The translations under genes were made by a program, and so were the position numbers. Positions 1-7,578 of a DNA stretch of 64,000 bases are shown in pieces (the stretch's first letter is position 1; every line of letters begins with the position of its first letter). The DNA is from an uncultured Christensenella sp. (GTDB taxonomy: Bacteria; Bacillota_A; Clostridia; Christensenellales; Borkfalkiaceae), in assembly GCA_910579295.1 (NCBI GenBank), contig CAJTTC010000005.1:62001-126000 (forward strand), written 5' to 3'. A model generated the notes under the pieces. That model was not told the origin of the DNA. It saw only the letters and a list, made by a program, of their open reading frames with translations, and ran no database searches.

Positions 1-1
1 C

Positions 2-508
2 GCGTACCCCGTTCTTATTTTGGCGGGCGACGGTTGCATAGCGGTGTTTTCGGAGAACGGCAAGCGCGTATTTTACAACCCTGCGGAGAGTTTTATGTGC
101 GGAGAAAGACTGACCGTTACGGTTAACTTTAATACGTGCGCGGGGTGTAAAGCCGTGTGCGAATTTGCCTACGACGGCGAAAAAATGACGCTTGAAAAGA
201 GCGTAACCACGGAATATATGCCGCCCAATGAAAGTATTTTGCATTTTGCGTTTTTTGAATGCGTGCTTACGCGCGGAGATTTCAAGAGATATTTAAGCGA
301 CGAATTGAAGGAGAGTGCCGACGGCATATTCGGCTTTTTAGGGGAGTTTACCGACGTGACCGTGCCGTACGGCAGGTTTTACGAAAAGCACGGCGATATG
401 CGCGCGGCGGGGCTCGTGTATCCCGTTTCCTCTAACCTCTTCAACGTTAAATATTATGCCGTGGATATGAAGAACGGAAAGATAACAAACGTGTACGAAA
501 TTAATTAA
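2..508 (+). CDS. Unknown protein, C-terminal part (5' end outside the window)
   Basis: The reading frame is open from base 2 and ends at TAA 506-508, so the gene most likely starts upstream of the window; an internal TTG at 20 has no clear ribosome binding site and I do not take it as the start. The visible 168 residues contain two close cysteines (CAGCKAVC, near residue 45) and no signal peptide or membrane segment. I do not recognise the family. It ends 16 bases before the -35 box of the next promoter, so it is a separate transcription unit from the regulator that follows. Confidence 0.6.
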   Translation, partial: AYPVLILAGDGCIAVFSENGKRVFYNPAESFMCGERLTVTVNFNTCAGCKAVCEFAYDGEKMTLEKSVTTEYMPPNESILHFAFFECVLTRGDFKRYLSDELKESADGIFGFLGEFTDVTVPYGRFYEKHGDMRAAGLVYPVSSNLFNVKYYAVDMKNGKITNVYEIN

Positions 509-524
509 GAATGCGCATTTGATA

Positions 525-553
525 TTGACAAATTTATCCTCTGATTGTATAAT
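525..553 (+). promoter_or_regulatory. Consensus sigma-A promoter placed for a leaderless mRNA
   Basis: TTGACA at 525-530, a 17-bp spacer and TATAAT at 548-553. Only six bases separate the -10 box from the ATG at 560, so transcription starting at the usual distance would begin at or next to the A of the start codon. Confidence 0.8.
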
Positions 554-559
554 TTTATT

Positions 560-925
560 ATGAAACGCAATCAATCGAGCGAGGATTACCTCGAAGCGAT
601 ACTTCTTCTTTCGGAAGAGCTTGAAAACGTACACCAGATAGAGGTGGCGCGCAAGCTCGGCGTATCGCAACCCGCCGTTCAGAAGGCGCTTAAAATTTTG
701 AAGTCCAACGGCTATATAGATATCGACGGACTGCATATACACCTCACCGAAACGGGCAAAAAATACGCCGGGAGCGTCTATCACAGGCACTGCACAATCA
801 GGCAGTTTTTTATTATGCTCGGCGTGAACGGGGACGACGCCGACAGCGACGCCTGCGAATTCGAGCACTGCGTTTCCGACGCCACATTTGAAGCCATAGA
901 AAAATTCATAAAACAAAAAACATAA
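560..925 (+). CDS. DtxR/MntR-family metal-dependent transcriptional regulator
   Basis: A 121-residue protein of the iron/manganese-responsive repressor family. The N-terminal winged helix-turn-helix covers about residues 8-65 (SQPAVQKALKILKSNGYI is the recognition region). The dimerisation half follows, with YHRHCTIRQFF and DACEFEH, where this family places its metal ligands. The start is ATG 560 rather than the upstream TTG 545: the TTG lies just ahead of the -10 box and could not be on the transcript. There is no Shine-Dalgarno sequence, in keeping with leaderless translation. The likely role is control of metal uptake or storage, but no target gene is adjacent. The gene ends in a strong terminator. 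Confidence 0.85.
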   Translation: MKRNQSSEDYLEAILLLSEELENVHQIEVARKLGVSQPAVQKALKILKSNGYIDIDGLHIHLTETGKKYAGSVYHRHCTIRQFFIMLGVNGDDADSDACEFEHCVSDATFEAIEKFIKQKT

Positions 926-966
926 AAAAGAATGCGCTTCGCAGAAATTAAAAAAAACAAATAAAC

Positions 967-1010
967 AACCCGCTATACTTCGCAAGCGAAGTATAGCGGG
1001 TTAAATTTTT
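967..1010 (+). terminator. Intrinsic terminator after the DtxR-type gene
   Basis: A 17-bp perfect inverted repeat (967-983 with 986-1002; arm AACCCGCTATACTTCGC) is followed by a T-rich tail. It lies 40 bases after the regulator stop codon. Confidence 0.85.
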
Positions 1011-1013
1011 TAG

Positions 1014-1080
1014 CGGCGTGTCGACGTAGCCGTATAACTTTATTGCCGAGTGGCTTGACTGACTTCGCCGCACGTCAAAT
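1014..1080 (-). repeat. 67-bp dispersed repeat, copy A
   Basis: Read on the minus strand, this 67-base stretch aligns without gaps to 9246-9312 on the plus strand with 53 identical positions, most differences being transitions. Conserved blocks include ATTTGACGTGC, TCGGCAATAAAG and a terminal ACGCCG. Its TCGGCAAT-AAAG block and GGCT..CGACACGC end resemble the units of the tandem array at 33.2-33.5 kb, suggesting a diverged member of the same family. Confidence 0.75.
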
Positions 1081-1120
1081 AAAAATTTATAACTCTATTA
1101 GTTTAATTATTATATTTATG

Positions 1121-1585
1121 TTAATTTGATATAAAATTCAATGTATATTGAATATCATTTTTCAATAATGTAATAATCAAAGTTTTAGTTTTTCTCCCGT
1201 CGTTATATTTTGTTGTCGAAACATTTGCTGTTCCCGACAATTCGCTAATGGTAACTTGATATACTATCGTTTCTACGTCTATCACATCAACCTTTTTATA
1301 AGTACCGCTAAATGATTTATTTGTATCTGTGTTATCCATTATAGTGATTATTCCGTCTTTTGCAACAAGAATAATGTCAACAACCGGAATGTTTGTATCT
1401 TCCACTATCCAAAATTCATTTCGGGCAATAACTTCACTTTCTTGATTTTCAATATTTGCTCGTATTGCTACTTGTAGTTTCCAATTCTTATTTTCAATGT
1501 TTACATCGGTGTTAGTGCAGGCACATAGCACACTACTTAAAATTAGTATTATTGTCGCCGCGATAAAAATCAATATTTTTTTCAT
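1121..1585 (-). CDS. Small lipoprotein of unknown function
   Basis: A 154-residue protein with an N-terminal signal sequence (MKKILIFIAATIILILSS) ending in the lipobox LCAC, so it should be lipidated at the cysteine and held on the outer face of the membrane. The rest is a polar, beta-rich domain of about 130 residues that I cannot assign. AGAGGAA precedes the ATG, and a TTGTTT-16 bp-TATAAT promoter lies further upstream, just beyond the prfA terminator. By eye its base composition is more AT-rich than the surrounding housekeeping genes, which may indicate later acquisition. It is transcribed alone. Confidence 0.75.
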   Translation of the reverse strand: MKKILIFIAATIILILSSVLCACTNTDVNIENKNWKLQVAIRANIENQESEVIARNEFWIVEDTNIPVVDIILVAKDGIITIMDNTDTNKSFSGTYKKVDVIDVETIVYQVTISELSGTANVSTTKYNDGRKTKTLIITLLKNDIQYTLNFISN

Positions 1586-1644
1586 AATAATTTAATTCCT
1601 CTGAATTACTGTTTATCTTACATAAATTATATTAAAATCAAAAT

Positions 1645-1668
1645 AAAAAACAAGGTATTTTTTCCTTG
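1645..1668 (-). terminator. Intrinsic terminator of the prmC-prfA operon
   Basis: On the minus strand CAAGG, an 8-base A-rich loop and CCTTG are followed by TTTTTT. It lies 18 bases after the prfA stop codon. Confidence 0.7.
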
Positions 1669-1685
1669 CTTTTATTATAATCAGA

Positions 1686-2756
1686 TTAATCGTTGTCGCC
1701 CGCAAGCAGTCTTTCTCTCTCGGCGACAGCCAGAGCCTCCGTCATCTCCTCGATTTCACCCATCATAAAGCTCTCGATTGAAAATAGCGACAAGCCTATG
1801 CGGTGGTCGGTTACGCGCCCCTGCGGGAAATTATACGTGCGTATACGCTCCGACCTGTCCCCGCGCCCGACAAGCGATTTTCTCTGCGCGTCCTGCTCGT
1901 TGCGGCTCAACCCGCTGTAATAGTCGTACAGCCGTGAGCGCAATACCTTAAACGCCTTGTCCTTGTTTTTGAGCTGACTGCGCTCGTCCTGACAGGTAAC
2001 GACTATGCCCGTGGGGAAATGCGTAAGTCGGATTGCCGTTTCCGTCTTGTTTACCTTCTGTCCGCCCGCGCCCGAGGAACGGTATACGTCCACGCGCACG
2101 TCCTCGTCGCGTATCTCCACGTCGACGTCCTCCGCTTCGGGCAACACCGCAACGGTCGCCGTAGAGGTGTGCACTCTGCCCTGCGATTCGGTTTCGGGCA
2201 CGCGCTGTACGCGGTGAACGCCGCTCTCGAATTTGAGCTGTTTATACGCGTCCTTACCCGTAACGTTGAAAACTATTTCCTTTATGCCGCCGAGCTCGGT
2301 TGAGTTCTCGTCGACAATCTCGGTTTTTAAACGGTGTCGCTCGCAATAGTAGATATACATTCTGTACAGCTCCGCCGCGAACAGAGCCGCTTCCTCGCCG
2401 CCCGCGCCGCCGCGTATTTCAACTATACAGTTTCTGTCGTCGTTCTTGTCCTTGGGTAGAAGGAGAATTTTAAGCTCCTCCTCGATTTCCGCAATGCGGT
2501 GACGGCAATCGTAGACTTCCTCGTTTAAAAGGTCGCGCATTTCGGGGTCGGTTTCGCTCTTTACGGCTTCCTCCGCCTGCTTCATTTTGCGCTCTTCGGC
2601 TAAAAATTCCTCGTATTTACCCGCCGTTTCGGTCAGCTCCGACTGCTCCTTGGCAATCCTTGTCCACTCCTCGCTTCCCGCCGGTACGGACGGGTCGGAC
2701 AGCTTTTCCGTGAGCGACTTATATCTGTTATAAATGTCTACTATTTTATTGTTCAT
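1686..2756 (-). CDS. prfA: Peptide chain release factor 1
   Basis: RF1 ends translation at UAA and UAG codons by triggering hydrolysis of peptidyl-tRNA on the ribosome. The 356-residue length is normal. The catalytic GGQ lies in SSGAGGQKVNKTE near residue 230, the substrate of the methyltransferase encoded just upstream. The start is set at ATG 2756 (MNNKIVDIYN); the longer frame begins with TTG 2768, overlapping the upstream stop. No strong Shine-Dalgarno sequence is visible, and the stop of the upstream gene is 8 bases before the ATG, so translational coupling is likely. It is the last gene before the terminator at 1645-1668. Confidence 0.97.
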   Translation of the reverse strand: MNNKIVDIYNRYKSLTEKLSDPSVPAGSEEWTRIAKEQSELTETAGKYEEFLAEERKMKQAEEAVKSETDPEMRDLLNEEVYDCRHRIAEIEEELKILLLPKDKNDDRNCIVEIRGGAGGEEAALFAAELYRMYIYYCERHRLKTEIVDENSTELGGIKEIVFNVTGKDAYKQLKFESGVHRVQRVPETESQGRVHTSTATVAVLPEAEDVDVEIRDEDVRVDVYRSSGAGGQKVNKTETAIRLTHFPTGIVVTCQDERSQLKNKDKAFKVLRSRLYDYYSGLSRNEQDAQRKSLVGRGDRSERIRTYNFPQGRVTDHRIGLSLFSIESFMMGEIEEMTEALAVAERERLLAGDND

Positions 2757-2764
2757 AATAAAAA

Positions 2765-4594
2765 TCAAAATGCAATCTTCAAGAACCTGTCAACGCCCGC
2801 AAAATCCTTGATGACCATTGCGTAATCGCGCTTCTCGAACAGCTTTAACACCTCTTCCGCCTGCCCCTCGCCAACCTCTAAGATGAGTATGCCGCCGCGC
2901 ACGATATAGCGGGTGATTTCCTTTGCAAGCCGTCTGTAAAAATCAAGTCCGTCGTCGCCGCCGTCAAGAGCTATGCGCGGCTCGTAGTCACGCACCTCGC
3001 TTTGTAACGTAGCGATTTCACTGCTCCTAATATACGGCGGGTTGCATACGATGAGGTTAAATCTGCCGTGAACGCGTGAGAAGAGGTCGCTCTGGACGAA
3101 CGTGACGTCGACGGAATTATAGTTGGCGTTTTCGGTAGCGAGCATTATCGCCGCGTCCGACACGTCCACCGCCGTAACCTGCACTCTCTTGCTCTTGCAG
3201 TGCTTGGCTATCGCAACTGCAATACAGCCGCTTCCCGTGCACATATCGAGTATTTTGTCGCCCTCTTCGGCGGTATTTACAGCCTGTTGAGCGAGAATTT
3301 CCGTTTCGGGTCGGGGAATGAGCGCCCTCTCGTCCACCTTTATAGTACAATCGTAAAAATCGACGTCGCCTATAATATACCAGAGCGGTCTGCCCGTAAG
3401 GCGCTTTTCGACGATATCGTTTATCCTGCGCGTTTCGCTTGGCTTGACTACCCTTTTTTCACCTAAGCTGCTGCGGTTTACGCCGAGCACTATGGAGTAA
3501 ATCCATTCTGCGTCGCTCTCGTCGATGTTGTGAGCGGCAAACTTTTTCTTGGTCTCTTCGAGCATCTTGGTAAGAACGCCCTCGGTCACGAAATATTTTT
3601 CTTTCATATCGGGATTTTCGTCCATTTCCATAGCGGCGTTAAACGCGGCGATTGCCACTTCAACCATATCCTCGTCGGGCTCGCGCGTGGTAAAAACCTT
3701 CTGCAACAGCATTCCGGGCCACTTGAACACGTACGACAGCGGACCGTGGATATGCGCAAACAGCTTTAACACCTCGTAGGAAATACCCGTAATTACGGGG
3801 AGCAACACAATTTCTATGCCTATATTCGCCAACGTTTCCAGCACGGGATTGTTTATCGAGCTGACGTTCAGCGCCCAGCTTATGACGCCTATAACGGCTA
3901 TATTGATAATGAGAACGATAAACAGAAAAGACGTGCCGCACCTGTCGTGTATGCGCGAACAGCTCATAACGTTTTCGCGGGTCAGCTCCAACCCCTTTTC
4001 ATAGCAGTTGATAGTCTTGTGCTCCGCGCCGTGGTAACGGTACAGCCTGCGTATGTCCTTTAAAATCATTATTACGCCGAGGTACGCAAGGAATATTATC
4101 AGCTTGAACACGCCGAGCATTACGTACTCCCATACGGAATCTTTCAGATTGTGCCAGAAAAGCCTCTGCATAGTGTATATCAGATAGCGAGGCAGAAGCA
4201 CGAAGAGAAGAACGGCAAGCACTACGCCGAGGAAAACGCCCACGCCCGTTATAAAGTGCATTAAATTGTGGTTGAATTTTTCGGTGAACCACTTTTCTAT
4301 GCGCCCCGGCTCTTCGTCGTCCGAGCCGTATACCTGCGCCGAGCGCGAAAGCGCGCTTGTGCCGCGGATTAACGAGCTCACCATATTGACGACGCCCCTT
4401 ACAAAGGGGATTTTGGAAGCGCGCGCCGCCGCCTTAGAGCGGTTTATACGCTTTTTTTCTATCTGAATTTCCCCGTCGGGGTCGCGGACGGCGGTGCAGT
4501 ATGACGTTTTGCCCATCATCATAACGCCCTCCATCACGGCTTGTCCGCCGACGGAAGAACAAATTCTCTTTTTCTTTTTCTCTTTTTCAGCCAT
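2765..4594 (-). CDS. prmC: Fused DUF1385 membrane protein and PrmC release-factor methyltransferase
   Basis: One 609-residue frame joins two proteins that are normally separate. Residues 1-315 are a DUF1385 protein (GGQAVMEGVMMMG at the start, YHGAEHKTINCYEKG in the middle, several hydrophobic segments, function unknown). Residues from about 325 onward are PrmC, which methylates the glutamine of the release-factor GGQ motif: LDMCTGSGCIAVAIA is the S-adenosylmethionine site and NPPY, near residue 518, the catalytic motif. In many Firmicutes the two genes are neighbours between rpmE and prfA, which fits this order. The start is ATG 4594 (MAEKEKKKK); the alternative TTG 4615 is less likely. The linker is free of stop codons. 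Confidence 0.93.
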   Translation of the reverse strand: MAEKEKKKKRICSSVGGQAVMEGVMMMGKTSYCTAVRDPDGEIQIEKKRINRSKAAARASKIPFVRGVVNMVSSLIRGTSALSRSAQVYGSDDEEPGRIEKWFTEKFNHNLMHFITGVGVFLGVVLAVLLFVLLPRYLIYTMQRLFWHNLKDSVWEYVMLGVFKLIIFLAYLGVIMILKDIRRLYRYHGAEHKTINCYEKGLELTRENVMSCSRIHDRCGTSFLFIVLIINIAVIGVISWALNVSSINNPVLETLANIGIEIVLLPVITGISYEVLKLFAHIHGPLSYVFKWPGMLLQKVFTTREPDEDMVEVAIAAFNAAMEMDENPDMKEKYFVTEGVLTKMLEETKKKFAAHNIDESDAEWIYSIVLGVNRSSLGEKRVVKPSETRRINDIVEKRLTGRPLWYIIGDVDFYDCTIKVDERALIPRPETEILAQQAVNTAEEGDKILDMCTGSGCIAVAIAKHCKSKRVQVTAVDVSDAAIMLATENANYNSVDVTFVQSDLFSRVHGRFNLIVCNPPYIRSSEIATLQSEVRDYEPRIALDGGDDGLDFYRRLAKEITRYIVRGGILILEVGEGQAEEVLKLFEKRDYAMVIKDFAGVDRFLKIAF

Positions 4595-4683
4595 AAAATA
4601 TACTCTTGAAATCAACCTGCGTTTGAGTTTTAACGCCGACGATTAACTCAGCGCCGTCAAAAATCGGGGCAATTAAATTAAAA

Positions 4684-4709
4684 GGGCTTCAACTATGATA
4701 ATTGAAGCC
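4684..4709 (-). terminator. Intrinsic terminator of rpmE
   Basis: GGCTTCAA (4685-4692) pairs with TTGAAGCC (4702-4709); on the minus strand the hairpin is followed by CTTTTAATTT. It begins 10 bases after the rpmE stop. Confidence 0.65.
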
Positions 4710-4718
4710 GCATTTTTG

Positions 4719-4922
4719 TTAGATGTTGTATCTTTTTTTGAACTTATCAACACGGCCGCCCGTATCTACAAGCTTTTGCTTGCCTGTAAAGAAGGGATGG
4801 CACTTGTTGCAAATATCCACCTTGAGCGTATCCACCTTTTTGGTCGTTCCCGTTTTAAAGGTAGCTCCGCACGCGCACACTACGGTTACTTCGTGATAAT
4901 CGGGATGTATATCGGGCTTCAT
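4719..4922 (-). CDS. rpmE: Ribosomal protein bL31 (zinc-binding form)
   Basis: A 67-residue large-subunit protein. The pattern CAC near residue 17 and CNKC near residue 38 is the four-cysteine zinc-binding form of L31, as opposed to the cysteine-free paralogue induced by zinc starvation. GAGGTG precedes the ATG. It has its own promoter and terminator, so it is a single-gene unit next to the prmC-prfA pair. Confidence 0.97.
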   Translation of the reverse strand: MKPDIHPDYHEVTVVCACGATFKTGTTKKVDTLKVDICNKCHPFFTGKQKLVDTGGRVDKFKKRYNI

Positions 4923-4963
4923 ATCTTCACCTCGCTGTTAATTCTTGTATTTAATGCTAAATC

Positions 4964-4992
4964 ATTATAAATAAATTAACGTAATAAGTCAA
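4964..4992 (-). promoter_or_regulatory. rpmE promoter
   Basis: TTGACT (complement of 4987-4992), a 17-bp spacer and TATAAT (complement of 4964-4969), giving a leader of about 35 bases that carries GAGGTG before the rpmE ATG. Confidence 0.8.
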
Positions 4993-5072
4993 TCGTTTTT
5001 TTGCCGTAATTGCTAATTTTCAATAAATATATGCAACCGTCAATTAAAATTTGCCTTTTATCCGTCAAAAGG

Positions 5073-5101
5073 TTGATTTCGTTTTGTTAAAGTCGTATAA
5101 T
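5073..5101 (+). promoter_or_regulatory. Promoter placed for a leaderless mRNA
   Basis: TTGATT at 5073-5078, a 17-bp spacer and TATAAT at 5096-5101, with only eight bases between the -10 box and ATG 5110. Confidence 0.75.
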
Positions 5102-5109
5102 ATGTGTGT

Positions 5110-6126
5110 ATGGACAATTGGGTTTTAATGGGCGCTAAGATGCTCGAAAAACAGCCGCAGTACGAAAGTGCGGTCGGCTCGACGCAGGTCAAGGTGAAGA
5201 TTACTTACGTACTCCTCTCCACCTACGACGCTCTCGCCTATACGGGCGCGACTAAAATTTCGTACCCCAAGACGATAGGCAGAATTGCAATAGGTCTTGT
5301 TACGGACGTGGGCGACAACTGCTACGGCGTGAAAAAGGGCGCGCGCGTGTATATGAACGCCGTCCGTCCCTGCGGCAAATGCTATGCCTGCAAGAGCGGC
5401 AACCGCGCCGAATGTACCTCTCCCCGTGTGGCTGAGCGCGATTTCGACGGGTTTTTGCGCGACTTTGTTGTATGCGATTATACAGAAGTCACCGTTCTGC
5501 CCGACAGCGTGGACGATATGCTTGCGCTGTGCATAGAAAACGTCGCTTTGGCAGAGAATATATACGACAGGCTCAACCTGACGACGGGCAGCCGCGTGGC
5601 GATTGTAGGCGGCGGCTTCCTCGGCTCTATTCTGGCGCAGATTGCCCTGTATCATAAGCTTGTGCCCATCGTTATCGACAACTACACGCAGAATGTGGAC
5701 AGGCTTAAAAAGAGCGGCGTTTTCTTTACCTTCGCCGCCGACGACAACCTCAGACAAAACATAGAGGACGCCACGAGCGGCAGTCTGTGCGACGCGGCGA
5801 TTTACACCTCGAACTGTAAGCTTACCCCGTCCGTTCCCGCAAGCGTTATAGCGCGCAAGAGGGATATGGTGCTCGGTGGCTTCTGCACGGTCAACTTCTC
5901 GCTTGACACCGCGCCGCTGTTTGAGAAAAATCTGCGCATCTACTCCGTGTCCGACGGCTACGGCTACATCGAAACGGCGGTAAATATGCTTGTGCACGGC
6001 GCTATTGATCTGAGCCACTTCCAAAAGGATATTTTAAAGGATTTCGACCCCGCGACGCTTCTCACCGAGATTGCCGAAAAAACTACGCTCGACAGCAAAA
6101 TGACCGTTTTAAAGCTGATACTTTAA
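5110..6126 (+). CDS. Zinc-containing alcohol dehydrogenase-like protein without catalytic zinc ligands
   Basis: A 338-residue member of the medium-chain dehydrogenase/reductase family. The structural-zinc cysteines are present (CGKCYACKSGNRAEC, residues 91-105) and so is the dinucleotide-binding glycine motif (VAIVGGGFLGS, near 165-175). The positions that normally hold the catalytic zinc are changed: the usual Cys of the first beta-alpha unit is replaced in LLSTYDALAYTG, and the usual GHE reads GRI in KTIGRIAIG. It therefore probably does not act as an ordinary zinc alcohol dehydrogenase. The start is ATG 5110, eight bases after the -10 box, with no Shine-Dalgarno sequence. The phospholipase D-like gene follows closely. 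Confidence 0.8.
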   Translation: MDNWVLMGAKMLEKQPQYESAVGSTQVKVKITYVLLSTYDALAYTGATKISYPKTIGRIAIGLVTDVGDNCYGVKKGARVYMNAVRPCGKCYACKSGNRAECTSPRVAERDFDGFLRDFVVCDYTEVTVLPDSVDDMLALCIENVALAENIYDRLNLTTGSRVAIVGGGFLGSILAQIALYHKLVPIVIDNYTQNVDRLKKSGVFFTFAADDNLRQNIEDATSGSLCDAAIYTSNCKLTPSVPASVIARKRDMVLGGFCTVNFSLDTAPLFEKNLRIYSVSDGYGYIETAVNMLVHGAIDLSHFQKDILKDFDPATLLTEIAEKTTLDSKMTVLKLIL

Positions 6127-6180
6127 GACCGTTTGCCGCGTAAAGAGCGCATTGCAGGCGTTTGGTACATAAAAATTGCT

Positions 6181-7542
6181 ATGCGCCTTATTAAGTTTAT
6201 CTTTTCAATTACCGTTATTGCGGCGCTCGCTGCCGCAATAATTTTTTTATGCTTTTATATACATTCGTTACTGCCCGTTGCCGCCGCCGTTGCGCTCGCT
6301 TACACGCTGTCGGTTATCGCCGCGGTATGCCTGCTCACGGGCGAAAGCCCCGCCGACTTCAAGTGCGCATGGCTGACGGTCATTGTCGCTCTCCCCGTCG
6401 CGGGTGCGGCGCTGTACTTCCTATCCTATTTCAGCCGCACACATAAGCGCAGCGCTCAGCCCGCTATGCCCGTAACGGGTTGCGACGGCTATGAGTATTT
6501 CTCCGACGGCTCGACCTATCTTAAACGCCTCGAAACGCTCATTTCCTCAGCCAAAAAGAGCGTGTATTTAGAGTACTATATTATCTCAAAGGGACATATA
6601 TGGGGGGCAATTTACCGTCAACTGCTCAACGCACGCGCACGCGGAGTCGAAGTCAAGATTATTTACGACGGCTTAGGCAGCGCACTGCGCGCCCCCATTA
6701 AAGATTTTAAGCGTTTGAAACGGGCGGGAGCGCAGATTAAGGTGTTCAATAAGCTGTTGCCGTTGCCCGTTTCACGCCTCAATTTCCGCGACCACCGCAA
6801 GATTGCCGCCATTGACGGCGACGCGGTGTTTTTGGGCGGCGTAAATATTGCCGACGAGTACGCCAATTTATGCTCGCCGCACGGCTATTGGAAGGACGGC
6901 GGCGGACTGTTCTTCGGTGAAATAGCCGCTGTTTATTCGGCTGTATTTTTAAAGGCTTTTGACGGCAAAGAACGCGATTACCCCCATACTATGCGCGAAG
7001 TAACGGCAAAGCTTCGCGTTTTACCCGTCGCCGACGAGCCCGTACTGTTGGGAAGCGTCTGCGAAGATTATCTTGCCGCCGCTATATATTCGGCTAAACG
7101 GCGCGTATACATTTTCACTCCCTATCTGTGTATGGGCGATAAGCTGGGCGACGCTTTGGAATTTGCCGCCCGACAGGGCGTGGACGTAAAGATTATCATA
7201 CCGCACATACCCGACAAAAAACTTACCTATGCGATAACGCTCACCTACTGCGCACGGCTTGTAGAGCGCGGCGCGAAAATTTACACCTATACCCCCGGTT
7301 TTATGCACTTCAAAGGCGTTATGTGCGACGACGGCGTGCTGCTTGGCAGTTACAATTTCGACTTCCGTTCTATGCGACTTAACTACGAATGCGGTATCTG
7401 GGGCGGCGGCGCGCTTGCCGAGGACGCCGTTCGCGACTTCGAAGCGTGTCTTGCCGTCAGTGAAAAACTCAAACAAAAGAAAAAATGCGCGATAATAAGG
7501 ATATTGAGCAGACTGTTATATCTGTTTGCCCCGTTAGTTTAG
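6181..7542 (+). CDS. Cardiolipin synthase-like phospholipase D family protein
   Basis: Two phospholipase D catalytic motifs are present: HRKIAAIDG (HxK...D) with GGVNIAD after it, near residue 215, and HFKGVMCDDGVLLGSYNFD near residue 380. Two or three hydrophobic segments fill the first 95 residues, the usual layout of bacterial cardiolipin synthases, which join two phosphatidylglycerol molecules in the membrane. The start is uncertain: I chose ATG 6181 because it opens directly on the first membrane segment, but a TTG at 6133, seven bases after the preceding stop, is also in frame and neither has a good Shine-Dalgarno sequence. It is probably cotranscribed with the dehydrogenase-like gene. 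Confidence 0.85.
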   Translation: MRLIKFIFSITVIAALAAAIIFLCFYIHSLLPVAAAVALAYTLSVIAAVCLLTGESPADFKCAWLTVIVALPVAGAALYFLSYFSRTHKRSAQPAMPVTGCDGYEYFSDGSTYLKRLETLISSAKKSVYLEYYIISKGHIWGAIYRQLLNARARGVEVKIIYDGLGSALRAPIKDFKRLKRAGAQIKVFNKLLPLPVSRLNFRDHRKIAAIDGDAVFLGGVNIADEYANLCSPHGYWKDGGGLFFGEIAAVYSAVFLKAFDGKERDYPHTMREVTAKLRVLPVADEPVLLGSVCEDYLAAAIYSAKRRVYIFTPYLCMGDKLGDALEFAARQGVDVKIIIPHIPDKKLTYAITLTYCARLVERGAKIYTYTPGFMHFKGVMCDDGVLLGSYNFDFRSMRLNYECGIWGGGALAEDAVRDFEACLAVSEKLKQKKKCAIIRILSRLLYLFAPLV

Positions 7543-7571
7543 TTGCGGCGAAGCGCGATTTGTGGTATTAT
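7543..7571 (+). promoter_or_regulatory. Promoter placed for a leaderless mRNA
   Basis: TTGCGG at 7543-7548, a 17-bp spacer and TATTAT at 7566-7571, with seven bases to ATG 7579. The -35 box starts immediately after the TAG that ends the upstream gene. Confidence 0.65.
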
Positions 7572-7578
7572 TTACCCG

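Noticed and set aside
5125..6024. Long open frame opposite the dehydrogenase-like gene
   Set aside because: It lies wholly inside a well-supported gene, has no family-like motif and no ribosome binding site; long opposite-strand frames arise from codon bias here.
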